Below, piece by piece: positions 37,801 to 44,969 of a stretch of DNA of 44,969 bases. Position 1 is the first letter of the stretch, and every line of letters starts with the position of its first letter. The DNA is from an uncultured Bacteroidales bacterium (GTDB lineage Bacteria; Bacteroidota; Bacteroidia; Bacteroidales; Paludibacteraceae): the NCBI GenBank assembly GCA_902799185.1, contig CADBZO010000002.1, positions 1 to 44,969 of the forward strand, written 5' to 3'. The notes below the pieces were generated by a model that was given only the letters and a program-made list of their open reading frames with translations, was not told the DNA's origin and ran no database searches. The translations under genes and the position numbers were made by a program.

Positions 37801-39444
37801 GATGAGGTGCCGCTCGCTTTTATCAACCACTGGACCTCCTCGGTGCTGACGGATCTGGACGGAAAAGCTACGGGCCATGTGGTAGTAGGCGGCAAGAAAG
37901 GGCTGACATACGTGCTGCTGCGCGCTGCGGCGAAGGAGGCGTCTTTCACGCTGCCATGGACCGGCGCACGCTATACGATACCGAACGACACCATCGTGAT
38001 GGATACAACGGCGATCCTCTTCCCCAACGTCCATCTGACGGATGCCGAGGGGAATGCGCTGGAGATAGACGGCGGGATATACCATAACCAGTTCCGTGAT
38101 TTTGCGCTTGATTTGCATATAGATGCGCACGACGCGCTGGTCTTTGACGACGAGGAGCCGGGTCAGATGCTACGCGGACATGTGTATGCGAACGGGCAGG
38201 TGGATGTTTTCGGATCGGAGAAGGACCTGACGGTGACGGCTGATGCGGTCACCTCCCGTAACTCGCGCTTCCGTCTCAGTATAGACAATGTGTCCACGGC
38301 GAGCGAGTCCAACTTCATCCATTTCGTAGAACACCCCTCCGAGAAAGACAGCGTGGAGGAGACCGATCTGGATAATATCGACCATGACCCTTATCAGGGC
38401 GTCCAGGATAAGAACAAGACTATCGCCCGCAACGGCCGGTGTCTGTTGCAGTTAGGGATAGAGGTCAATCCGCAGTTACAGTTCCAGTTAGTGTTAGGCG
38501 AGCGCAACGGCGACATGATCCAGGCGCGTGGAAGCGGAGCGCTCCGTCTGTCCTACGACACGGAGACAGGTGACGTACGGCTGTTGGGCACTTATGACAT
38601 CGAGCGTGGTACGCTCTCTTATACCGTGGCGAATGTGATCCGCAAGGAGTTTACGGTAGGCGGAGGGTCGTCCATCGTCTTCTCCGGGGACGCTACCAAT
38701 CCGCAGCTCAACGTGACTGCCAAATACCGCGTGACGGCCAATCTCAAGGACCTGTTCGGCGACGATGTGGACCAGCTGGCTACGACGCGCACCAATATTC
38801 CTGTGCTGACCTGTCTGCATCTGAACGGTCTGCTGAACAGTCCCACGCTCTCTTTCAGCCTGGAGCTGCCGATGTCCGACCAGACCATCCAGCAACAGGT
38901 GCGTCAGGTCATCAATACGGACGAGATGCTGATGAGACAGGTGATCTACCTGCTGGTCTTCGGCCGGTTCTTCACGCCCGAGTATATGTCCAACTCACAA
39001 TACGCGACGCTCAACTCCACCTATTCGCTGCTCTCGTCCACCGTGACGAGTCAGATCAACGCCTGGCTCTCGAAGCTGACGAATATGCTGACGCTCGGAG
39101 TAGCCATCCGTACGGAGGGCGAAGGTGCCGATGCCAGCCAGGAATACGAGGCGCAGTTCCAACTCCAGCCGGTGGACCGACTGATCATCAACGGGAACTT
39201 CGGTTACCGGTATAACGATATATCCAACCAGCCTTTCTTCGGTGATCTGGACGTGGAGGTACTGCTGACAGATGACGGCCGGTGGCGGCTCAAGGGCTAC
39301 ACCCACACCGTAGATAAATACTCCCTCCGCCAGGCCTCGACGATACAGGGATTCGGCTTGATGTGGAAGAAAGATTTCAACTGGCCCTCCACCAAACGCA
39401 AGGACAAGAAACGGCAGTCCTCCCATACGGAGGACACCAAATAA
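34852..39444 (+). CDS. tamB: TamB-like translocation and assembly module protein
   Basis: 1530 residues. An N-terminal anchor (KRVLYIVAVLAVSLLLVGGMLVA) is followed by a very long beta-rich periplasmic region, and a C-terminal DUF490 domain (about 1150-1480) including RGTLSYTVANVIRKEFTVGG, NPQLNVTAKYRVTANLKDLF and IYLLVFGRFF. TamB-type proteins span the periplasm and are linked to outer-membrane protein assembly or lipid transport. No TamA/BamA partner is in the window. It begins right after the hydrolase stop and its own stop overlaps the terminator. Confidence 0.93.
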   Translation: MKRVLYIVAVLAVSLLLVGGMLVAALTSDAVETAAVRLAAEELSRALGTHATVEAVEYRFPARIAVKGVYIEDRQQDTLLYAGELYAHFRPLSLRRNEIRFSHVRLSDVVANIYRLPDSTWNYTFLLPPPSEKKTKSDPLRSLIAVQDVRLDHIRVRYEDLNAELSHAVMDLNHLSSEELDAQIGDWSMRMTKSNSSEVFEVQSVRARMIWNDTLVAFPTLTASLPHSRLDLGGVELRFPDRDTLSLSRSAHEILFALTFHEATLVPSDLALFVPRVARLNKPVSLNGAVGGTLDSLYFDDISILYDKQPLLSGSISAVGLPDLNNPYLRANLTDLQTNATRLQDFLSRLYGRPVKLPKEVHRLGTIRYRGLAEGRLHDLSLHGAFRTALGTITTDGSFRSDSLYEHMDYDARIVGRRFRLGRMIDHAPLASVTLDFSSKGQIFNPEDGETEVHGDIKAHIRQLTYNHYTYNDLHLNGRYDPNRYEGRFDIHDPHLTMAFDGVVNMRDVNPEMNFNLRCSHFDTEPFYSDHSKPQAPVRTSFALAVDMNGSETDRMSGYLVLDSLFVATRQDSILMKQLTLLASGEVGHKKSFTLRSDYLSAQLDGVFRYRDIVPAFQHMIHHYLPSAVPAPRSEWLPVSFSLRADGQRLRDIQRLYTAPVTLSDHPSFTAETRIEAGEEPLMNMRFFAPGVRAGGTPLHDLTLTLNTIDTLRHGEGSGLALSVSGEAMQMHTVFSALAYRDTLLTHVTLRQQAVMDEMLPEGWRNLSPRELQRALSSDLTFRERQRALLAAQRAGNYGGDIRSVTRFMRYNHRPLIDFHLMPSTLLLKDSVYTLSESRVTYCAADTTVAVDHFNFEGGGQHLRIHGLASRRASDTLEVDLQKINAAYVVPFILPVQTIMFNGLLTGAAKIHNVFTHPQIETQIHIDSMGLNNTLFGDAEVNLSITDSLAFHADVQGEKHRVVALDGKALFDGSGVWELDMQADEVPLAFINHWTSSVLTDLDGKATGHVVVGGKKGLTYVLLRAAAKEASFTLPWTGARYTIPNDTIVMDTTAILFPNVHLTDAEGNALEIDGGIYHNQFRDFALDLHIDAHDALVFDDEEPGQMLRGHVYANGQVDVFGSEKDLTVTADAVTSRNSRFRLSIDNVSTASESNFIHFVEHPSEKDSVEETDLDNIDHDPYQGVQDKNKTIARNGRCLLQLGIEVNPQLQFQLVLGERNGDMIQARGSGALRLSYDTETGDVRLLGTYDIERGTLSYTVANVIRKEFTVGGGSSIVFSGDATNPQLNVTAKYRVTANLKDLFGDDVDQLATTRTNIPVLTCLHLNGLLNSPTLSFSLELPMSDQTIQQQVRQVINTDEMLMRQVIYLLVFGRFFTPEYMSNSQYATLNSTYSLLSSTVTSQINAWLSKLTNMLTLGVAIRTEGEGADASQEYEAQFQLQPVDRLIINGNFGYRYNDISNQPFFGDLDVEVLLTDDGRWRLKGYTHTVDKYSLRQASTIQGFGLMWKKDFNWPSTKRKDKKRQSSHTEDTK

Positions 39445-39473
39445 AAGCAGCATCCGGAAGGACGCTGCTTTTT
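39443..39473. terminator. Bidirectional terminator between tamB and pnp
   Basis: AAAAGCAGC-A-TCC (39443-39455) pairs with GGA-C-GCTGCTTTT (39460-39472), with a GGAA loop and a T-run on the plus strand and an A-run on the other side. The two genes converge here. Confidence 0.85.
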
Positions 39474-39509
39474 CATATCGGCCATACATGGCCGATGGCC
39501 GATAGTTGT

Positions 39510-41771
39510 TTAGTGGCGCTCGGGCCGCGGTCCGCGACGCTCGGGCCGGGGTCCTCTGTCGAGGCGTGCACCGTCACGGTCTCCACGCGGCGCGCGGGCA
39601 GGACGCTCCGGCTCTACGTAGTCTTCCGGTTTCTCCTTGAGCGCACGTGCGCTAAGGCGGAACTTACCGGTCTTGGGATCGATCTCCAGCAGTTTGATGC
39701 GGATATGATCACCTTCCTTGATACCGGTCTCCTCCATCGTCTCGTACCGTTTCCAGTCGATCTCGCTGATGTGCAGCAGACCTTCCTTGCCCGGCATGAA
39801 CTCTACGAAGCAGCCGTACGGCATCAGCGATTTGACCACAGAGTCATACTCCTCGCCTACTTCCGGCAACGCAACGATAGCCTTGATCTTCGCGATAGCG
39901 GCTGCCATCTGCTCGCCGTTGTTGGAGGCTACTTCTACCTTGCCGCCCTTCTCGTCTTCGTCGATGGAGATGACCGCACCGGTCTCAGCCTGGATACCCT
40001 GGATAATCTTACCGCCCGGGCCAATGACCGCACCGATCATATCTTTCGGAATATAGAAGGAAGTGATACGCGGAGCGTGCGGCTTGAGGTCTGCACGCGG
40101 AGCAGGCATGCACTCGAGGATCTTACCGAGGATATACATACGTGCCTCATGCGCCTGTGCGAGCGCGTTCTCCAGAATCTCGTAGGAGAGGCCGTCCACC
40201 TTGATATCCATCTGGCAGGCGGTCAGACCGTCCTTCGTACCGGTGGTCTTGAAGTCCATGTCGCCCAGGTGGTCCTCGTCACCGAGAATATCAGAAAGGA
40301 TCGCGTAGTTCTTACCTTGGTTCTCGGAGATAAGTCCCATGGCGATGCCGGAAACGGGTTTCTTCATCGGCACACCGGCATCCATGAGGGCGAGTGTACC
40401 TGCGCAGACGGTAGCCATGGAGGACGAACCGTTGGACTCGAGGATATCACTTACTACCCGAATGGTATAAGGAAAATCTTCCGGAATCATGTTCTTCAGC
40501 GCACGGCAAGCGAGGTTACCGTGACCGATCTCACGACGTCCTACACCGCGAGCGGCTTTTGCCTCACCCGTCGAGAACGGCGGGAAGTTATAGTGGAGCA
40601 GGAACTTGTCGGTGCCTTGAATCAGCGCCTCGTCCACGATCTTCTCGTCACGGCTGGTGCCGAGGGTGACGGTCGAGAGCGACTGTGTCTCGCCACGGGT
40701 GAAGATAGAGGAACCGTGAGGTCCGGGCAGCGGACCTACTTCGCACCAGATAGGACGGATCTCGGTCGTCTTACGACCGTCGAGACGCTTGCCCTCGTCG
40801 AGTACGGCGCGACGCATTGCCTCTTTCTCTACATCGTGGTAGTAACGGTCCACGAGCGCGGCGATCTCGTCGATATCTACGCCGAGCGCCTCTGCGCGGG
40901 CTGCCATATAATCGGCTTTGTCGGTCTTGAAGTCCTCACAAATCTGGGAGAACATCGCCTCGCGGTGGTGTTTGTCGGTGTCGGCAGCGGTAGCCTGCGC
41001 ATAAGCGCGGGCGTAGGAGTAGTCGTGTACCGCCTGCTTCAACTCGTCGTCGTTCACCTCGTGGCAGTACTCACGTTTGGTCTCCTTGCCGTACGCCTTC
41101 ATCATCTCGTCGATAGCCAGACACTGCGGCTTGATAGCCTCGTGTGCCGCCTTGATAGCCTCCAGCATCACAGACTCCGGCACCTCCTTCATCTCGCCTT
41201 CCACCATCATGATGTTGTCATACGTGGCAGCTACCATGAGCTCCAGGTCGGCGTGCTCGCACTGCTCGAAGGTCGGGTTGATGACCATCTTGCCGTCCAC
41301 GCGGGCTACGCGTACCTCGCTCACCGGACCCTCGAACGGGATATCGGAGCAAGCGAGAGCGGCACCGGCTGCGAGACCGGCGATGGACTCCGGCATGTCA
41401 ATGCCGTCCGCCGAATACATCGTGACGTTGACAAACGTCTCTGCGTGATAGTTGGATGGGAAGAGGGGACGAAGGGCGCGGTCGATCAGACGCGCAATCA
41501 GGATCTCGTAATCCGATGCTTTGCCTTCGCGGCGGGTAAAACCGCCCGGGAAGCGTCCTGCGGACGCAAATTTCTCTTTGTACTCTACGGTCAGGGGCAT
41601 GAAATCTGTGCCGGGAACCGCATCTTTGGCGGAGCAGACAGTGGCGAGAATCATCGTGTTGCCGAGAGTCGCCATCACAGCGCCATCGGCTTGTTTAGCC
41701 AACTTGCCTGTCTCCAGTTTGATCACTCGTCCGTCAGGAAGAGCAATCTCTTTGGTAACAATATTCATCAA
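39510..41771 (-). CDS. pnp: Polyribonucleotide nucleotidyltransferase
   Basis: 753 residues. 3'-5' exoribonuclease using phosphate, central to mRNA turnover. Two RNase PH domains are separated by a helical linker. Blocks include [61 protein letters not shown] and a KH-domain ([19 protein letters not shown]). The C-terminal S1 domain ([20 protein letters not shown]) is followed by an Arg-rich tail ([18 protein letters not shown]), an extension seen in this phylum. It converges on tamB. Confidence 0.98.
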   Translation of the reverse strand: MMNIVTKEIALPDGRVIKLETGKLAKQADGAVMATLGNTMILATVCSAKDAVPGTDFMPLTVEYKEKFASAGRFPGGFTRREGKASDYEILIARLIDRALRPLFPSNYHAETFVNVTMYSADGIDMPESIAGLAAGAALACSDIPFEGPVSEVRVARVDGKMVINPTFEQCEHADLELMVAATYDNIMMVEGEMKEVPESVMLEAIKAAHEAIKPQCLAIDEMMKAYGKETKREYCHEVNDDELKQAVHDYSYARAYAQATAADTDKHHREAMFSQICEDFKTDKADYMAARAEALGVDIDEIAALVDRYYHDVEKEAMRRAVLDEGKRLDGRKTTEIRPIWCEVGPLPGPHGSSIFTRGETQSLSTVTLGTSRDEKIVDEALIQGTDKFLLHYNFPPFSTGEAKAARGVGRREIGHGNLACRALKNMIPEDFPYTIRVVSDILESNGSSSMATVCAGTLALMDAGVPMKKPVSGIAMGLISENQGKNYAILSDILGDEDHLGDMDFKTTGTKDGLTACQMDIKVDGLSYEILENALAQAHEARMYILGKILECMPAPRADLKPHAPRITSFYIPKDMIGAVIGPGGKIIQGIQAETGAVISIDEDEKGGKVEVASNNGEQMAAAIAKIKAIVALPEVGEEYDSVVKSLMPYGCFVEFMPGKEGLLHISEIDWKRYETMEETGIKEGDHIRIKLLEIDPKTGKFRLSARALKEKPEDYVEPERPARAPRGDRDGARLDRGPRPERRGPRPERH

Positions 41772-41837
41772 AAAAAATGTTTTAATATGGCCGCCGTTTG
41801 CGACCGGTTAATTTATTCAGACCCATAAAAAGTCGCA

Positions 41838-41868
41838 CAAAGGTACTACATTTTTTTCAATTACACAA
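41838..41868 (-). promoter_or_regulatory. Promoter of pnp
   Basis: Minus strand: TTG (41866-41868), 20 bases, TACCTTTG (41838-41845), giving a leader of about 60 nt. Confidence 0.85.
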
Positions 41869-41909
41869 GAACAAAATGCAAAATTCACCCAAAAACGGCG
41901 AAAACGGCC

Positions 41910-42971
41910 CTATAAGAGTACAATTTCTACTCTTCGGTTCATCTGGCGGTTCTCTTCCGAGGTGTTCGGCACGATCGGATCGCGTTCTCCGCGCCCTTCT
42001 ATTTTGATGCGCTCGGGGTCTATGCCGCGGTTGATCATCGCCCGGCGTACCTCTTTGCACCGTCCCTCCGAGAGGGATTGGTTGGAGCGGTCGGAACCGA
42101 TGTTATCCGTGTGTCCTACGATGCGTATCTGCTGGCGCGGGCGCGAGAGGAGGAATTGGTACAGCTCCGCCAGCGCCGGTTCGGAGCTGTTGAGGATACG
42201 CGTCTTGCCGTTAGCGAAATAGATATTGTGCAGCACAAATGATTTCACCTCCTTAGGAGTCATGACTACGCCTTTGTATGTCGAAGGGTCGGTAATTGTG
42301 TCGCAGTACGGGAAATAACCGATGGCGGTAGCATCGACGGTGTAGTAGGGGATGCGGTCGTCCAGGAGCACCGCCAGCAGCGAGTGGATGCTGTCGGAGG
42401 TCGTCTGGAGGATGGTACGGCGGTTCGCGTCGCGGACGATGATGTTGGCAGACACCGGCCGTTCGGTGAGCGAGTCGGTGACGGTGAAGGTGAGACGGGT
42501 CTCGGGGTAGAGGGTGACGGCGATGCTGTCCTCATCCGCCCGGTGGTTGATCCAGAGGGTGTCAGGCGGTAGATAGCCGATGCGGGAGGCGCATGCCCAG
42601 TATTGTCCGGCGGGCAGCGGTTTGGCTACACGGGCGCGTTTGGAGTCTGTGGGTTTGTTGAGTTTCGGTTTCTTGTTCGGCCGTGCATGGCTGTCCTGCA
42701 GGGTGATATGCGTGCCGGGGAGTCTCTCTCCTGTCTTGAGGTCAAAGGAGTAGATATAGAGCATCGGCTTGCCTTCCTTGATGCGTTTTTTCTTTGCCGC
42801 TTTGGCTTTGGCTGCGCGTTTTTTCTCCGCCTTGCGTTTGGCAGCCGCGCGCTTGCGGAGCTGTATCTCTTTCGTCTTGGCGCGTTTCTGTGCCGGCGTC
42901 ACGGCGTAGCTCTCAGCCCCTCCTATACACAAGGAGAGCAACAGCAGCCATATGATCCATTTCCGTTTCAT
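41910..42971 (-). CDS. OmpA-domain protein with a basic N-terminal segment
   Basis: 353 residues with a signal peptide (MKRKWIIWLLLLSLCIGGAE). Residues about 25-65 are an extremely Lys/Arg/Ala-rich helix (RAAAKRKAEKKRAAKAKAAK). A beta-rich region follows (PAGQYWACASRIGYLPPDTL), then a C-terminal OmpA-like peptidoglycan-binding domain: IRIVGHTDNIGSDRSNQSLS and GRGERDPIVPNTSEENRQMN. Likely a periplasmic or outer-membrane cell-wall linker. It follows the CAU tRNA, from which it is separated by a 14-bp hairpin. Confidence 0.9.
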   Translation of the reverse strand: MKRKWIIWLLLLSLCIGGAESYAVTPAQKRAKTKEIQLRKRAAAKRKAEKKRAAKAKAAKKKRIKEGKPMLYIYSFDLKTGERLPGTHITLQDSHARPNKKPKLNKPTDSKRARVAKPLPAGQYWACASRIGYLPPDTLWINHRADEDSIAVTLYPETRLTFTVTDSLTERPVSANIIVRDANRRTILQTTSDSIHSLLAVLLDDRIPYYTVDATAIGYFPYCDTITDPSTYKGVVMTPKEVKSFVLHNIYFANGKTRILNSSEPALAELYQFLLSRPRQQIRIVGHTDNIGSDRSNQSLSEGRCKEVRRAMINRGIDPERIKIEGRGERDPIVPNTSEENRQMNRRVEIVLL

Positions 42972-42980
42972 GATTATATG

Positions 42981-43013
42981 ACAGGAGGATAGTCGTCGGG
43001 ACTATCCTCCTGT
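42981..43013. other. Perfect 14-bp hairpin directly after the CAU tRNA
   Basis: ACAGGAGGATAGTC (42981-42994) pairs with GACTATCCTCCTGT (43000-43013) with a 5-base loop. It touches the tRNA 3' end and lies 9 bases before the OmpA-domain ATG. No T-run, so not a typical terminator. Confidence 0.75.
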
Positions 43014-43014
43014 G

Positions 43015-43089
43015 TGGTCCCACTTGGGCTTGAACCAAGGACCCCCTGATTATGAGTCAGGTGCTACTAACCAACTGAGCTATAGGACC
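43015..43089 (-). tRNA. tRNA with anticodon CAT (Met, or Ile after lysidine modification)
   Basis: A 75-nt cloverleaf: acceptor GGTCCTA with TGGGACC, D-arm AGCTCAGTTGGTTAGTAGC, anticodon loop CTCATAA, T-arm GGTTCAAGCCC. CCA is not encoded. Elongator Met and Ile2 (CAU) look alike at this level, so the amino acid is uncertain. It lies 25 bases after the OmpA-LysM stop, co-directional with both neighbouring genes. Confidence 0.88.
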
Positions 43090-43114
43090 TCCTCGCGTGT
43101 TACCCGCGATGATA

Positions 43115-44902
43115 TTAGTATGTCTTGTTACGGTTCTTGCGTGCGGTAAGACCGTACAGACGCAAGCACTCGTCCATCGTAATCTTCAATTCCTCCTGGG
43201 TCAACTCCGGGATGATGAGCTGCGTACCTTCCTGCAAGTTGTTCGGAGTGGCCAGTTTGTCGTTGTTGGCCATGTAGATATATATCCAGCACTGGGTGTT
43301 GTTGTAATATTTACGGGCTAACTTGGACAGCGTGATTCCTTTTTCCACCGTTACGGTATCGCTTGTGCGGTTTTTATACTGCGCCGTGAGATCTTCTATC
43401 TTACGAGCCGACTCGGCCAGCGAAACGGTCTCTACGTCCTCACCTATCAAAGCCTCCAGACGCGGAGTGCGGATGGTATTCTCCTTGTTGAAGACAACCG
43501 GTTTGCTGTCGTCGGTGTTACGGTCCGAGTTCTTGTCATCCAGCTCCAGTTTCATTAACTCGAAGGTCTCTTTGTCCACCAGGTGGATGGATACACGGCG
43601 GTTCGGACCGAAGGACTTGTCTGACCTACGTGCTGCAATCTTGCCTACTCCGGCGTTGTAGATATGATCCGCCGGGATGCCGTATTCCTCTGCCAGTTGA
43701 TCATTGACATTCTTCGAACGGCGGTCGCAGAGCTCGAAATTATGTGCTTTGGAACCGGTGTTGTCGCTATAACCGAGCACCACTGCGTATAATGTCGGAT
43801 CCTCCTCCATCGCCATTGCGGCCTCGTTGATGGTAGATTGTGCGTCCTGACTGAGATCCGCTTTGTCGTTTTCGAAGTAAACATTGAAGATACGCGGTTG
43901 TTTCTCCTCGCGGATGATCTCGCGGATGATGACCGAGTCATGACGGATGATTACGGTGTCTGGCGCCATTGCTATCGCGTTGGTAGCGGGTTGTGGTGCT
44001 TCCTTGCCTGCGGCTACAAGTTTGTCAAACTCATCGTACGAAGTCATGTTACGCACGTGCGATTTCTTTACCGCCTGCAGCTTAATACGCAGGTTCAGCG
44101 TTACGTCAACGATACCGTCGTTACTTTTGGAAGCATAAGACGAACTGCTCTGTTTATGATAGCCACGACCGTCCATATAATCGCGCGTGAAATAACTATA
44201 GTTCGCGCGTACGCCTAACGCGAGCGTATGGTTGAGGTTGAAATCCACACTGACGCCGGCCTGTAAGTACCCTAACATTTGGTATTTTTTATCCCGGTCG
44301 GGACCTAACTCTCCGTCTGCATTGATGTATCCGGCGGTGTTTCCTCGTCCGTGGGTCGGGTTGATTATCTCTCCTTTCTGAGCATCATAGTACATGTCAT
44401 CCATGTAATATTTCGCGCGTTTGTAGAACGCCATACCTCCACCTACATACGGGAAAACAGAAACGATTTTCTTATGCGCACGGGGGAACATCAGGTTAAT
44501 AAGATCCATGGACAAGTAAGCACCGGCTTTGTGCATGTGTCCGGTCAGCAGCGTGTCGGCAGCATCCTTGGCACCGGTAACGTTATACATGTCGTACATA
44601 TACTCGATACCGATATTCCAAACCGGGGTGAAGTTATATTCCACTCCCAAACCTACTGACGGGATAGCTACCGAATGTTTTATTTCGGAGGAGAAGTCTC
44701 CGTCGAATACACTGAAGCCGAAATGCGGGATGATGGACCAGTGGGCCATCTCCGGCTCAACGCCTTCCTCGTTCTGTTTCAGATTGTAGGGGTGAACGCC
44801 TTCGATGGAGTCTGCCGTCTGCGGTTGTACGGCCTCTTCGCTCTGCGCCATCATAGCCGCAGAGAAACAAAAGAGCAATCCTATCAATAAACCTTTTTTC
44901 AT
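43115..44902 (-). CDS. Outer-membrane beta-barrel/OmpA/LysM protein
   Basis: 595 residues. Signal peptide MKKGLLIGLLFCFSAAMMAQ, an N-terminal beta-barrel of about 230 residues (IIPHFGFSVFDGDFSSE, VGLGVEYNFTPVWNIGIEYM), then an OmpA-like domain at about 350-445 (VVLGYSDNTGSKAHNFELCD and GPNRRVSIHLV). A C-terminal LysM domain (VEKGITLSKLARKYYNNTQC, LQEGTQLIIPEL) should bind peptidoglycan. It probably anchors the outer membrane to the cell wall. The two peptidoglycan-binding domains in one chain are unusual. Promoter partly visible at the right edge. Confidence 0.93.
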   Translation of the reverse strand: MKKGLLIGLLFCFSAAMMAQSEEAVQPQTADSIEGVHPYNLKQNEEGVEPEMAHWSIIPHFGFSVFDGDFSSEIKHSVAIPSVGLGVEYNFTPVWNIGIEYMYDMYNVTGAKDAADTLLTGHMHKAGAYLSMDLINLMFPRAHKKIVSVFPYVGGGMAFYKRAKYYMDDMYYDAQKGEIINPTHGRGNTAGYINADGELGPDRDKKYQMLGYLQAGVSVDFNLNHTLALGVRANYSYFTRDYMDGRGYHKQSSSSYASKSNDGIVDVTLNLRIKLQAVKKSHVRNMTSYDEFDKLVAAGKEAPQPATNAIAMAPDTVIIRHDSVIIREIIREEKQPRIFNVYFENDKADLSQDAQSTINEAAMAMEEDPTLYAVVLGYSDNTGSKAHNFELCDRRSKNVNDQLAEEYGIPADHIYNAGVGKIAARRSDKSFGPNRRVSIHLVDKETFELMKLELDDKNSDRNTDDSKPVVFNKENTIRTPRLEALIGEDVETVSLAESARKIEDLTAQYKNRTSDTVTVEKGITLSKLARKYYNNTQCWIYIYMANNDKLATPNNLQEGTQLIIPELTQEELKITMDECLRLYGLTARKNRNKTY

Positions 44903-44943
44903 AAGAAAAAGAGTTGTTTGTTAACAAATTCACAATTCGGGTG

Positions 44944-44951
44944 CAAAGGTA
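44944..44951 (-). promoter_or_regulatory. -7 element of the OmpA-LysM promoter
   Basis: Minus strand TACCTTTG. The expected TTG would lie about 20 bases further right, at 44972-44974, beyond the window. Confidence 0.8.
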
Positions 44952-44969
44952 CAACTTTTTTTTGAATTA

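Noticed and set aside
39363-41828. An 821-codon open frame antisense to pnp
   Set aside because: The opposite strand encodes a complete, motif-rich PNPase; the long antisense frame follows from base composition.
42981-43013. The 14-bp hairpin as a terminator of the tRNA transcript
   Set aside because: No T-run follows on either strand; kept as an unassigned hairpin.

Overview
This 45 kb window comes from a member of the Bacteroidota, most likely order Bacteroidales. The strongest sign is the promoter grammar. At least thirteen intergenic sites have a TTG, exactly 20 bases, then TAnnTTTG, the housekeeping promoter of this phylum, and start codons mostly lack a strong Shine-Dalgarno sequence. 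Gene content agrees: an ExbB/membrane protein/ExbD/ExbD energy-transduction cluster, a very large TamB, OmpA-type envelope proteins and a DUF4861 lipoprotein. Coding DNA is moderately GC-rich and intergenic DNA is AT-rich. Family or genus cannot be fixed from the sequence.

Layout. 1-181 is the tail of an unrecognised gene. 354-5804 is mostly minus strand: gapA; then a run rfbC-rfbD-tRNA-Arg-DUF2461-rnhA; then prmC-recX. 5864-14783 is plus strand: ribD, then DUF2130, a thioredoxin, a K+/H+ antiporter, an epimerase, a DEAD-box helicase, gluconate 5-dehydrogenase and a DUF4861 lipoprotein. rsmF-like (minus) and uvrD/pcrA (plus) diverge at 16.1-16.25 kb. Two chromate-transporter halves and udk follow on the minus strand. 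tRNA-Ser and the exb cluster are on the plus strand (20.4-23.1 kb). 23.2-27.7 kb is the most accessory-looking part: an SGNH esterase, an unrecognised small protein behind five 11-bp repeats, and a hipBA toxin-antitoxin pair enclosed by two copies of a long hairpin-rich direct repeat. 27.7-31.9 kb (minus) holds an RluA-type pseudouridine synthase, a PnuC-like transporter, L31, the S6-S18-L9 operon and EF-P. 32.0-39.4 kb (plus) holds marC and a tightly overlapping rpiB/radical SAM/metallo-beta-lactamase/tamB operon. pnp, an OmpA-domain protein, a CAU tRNA and an OmpA-LysM protein close the window on the minus strand.

The least expected content is repetitive. (1) Arrays of 7-bp units lie between genes and also inside conserved genes, in frame, in prmC, pnuC, chrA, ribD, the esterase and the epimerase. 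(2) Short GC-rich palindromes do the same in prmC, uvrD, rluA, pnuC and the radical SAM gene. (3) A mosaic repeat of 300-490 bp with ordered hairpins and a 43-bp tandem array flanks hipBA. (4) A candidate structured RNA with a four-way-junction fold precedes rpiB. (5) The S6 and L31 genes have leader hairpins that may be autoregulatory. No transposase, integrase, rRNA gene or CRISPR array was seen.
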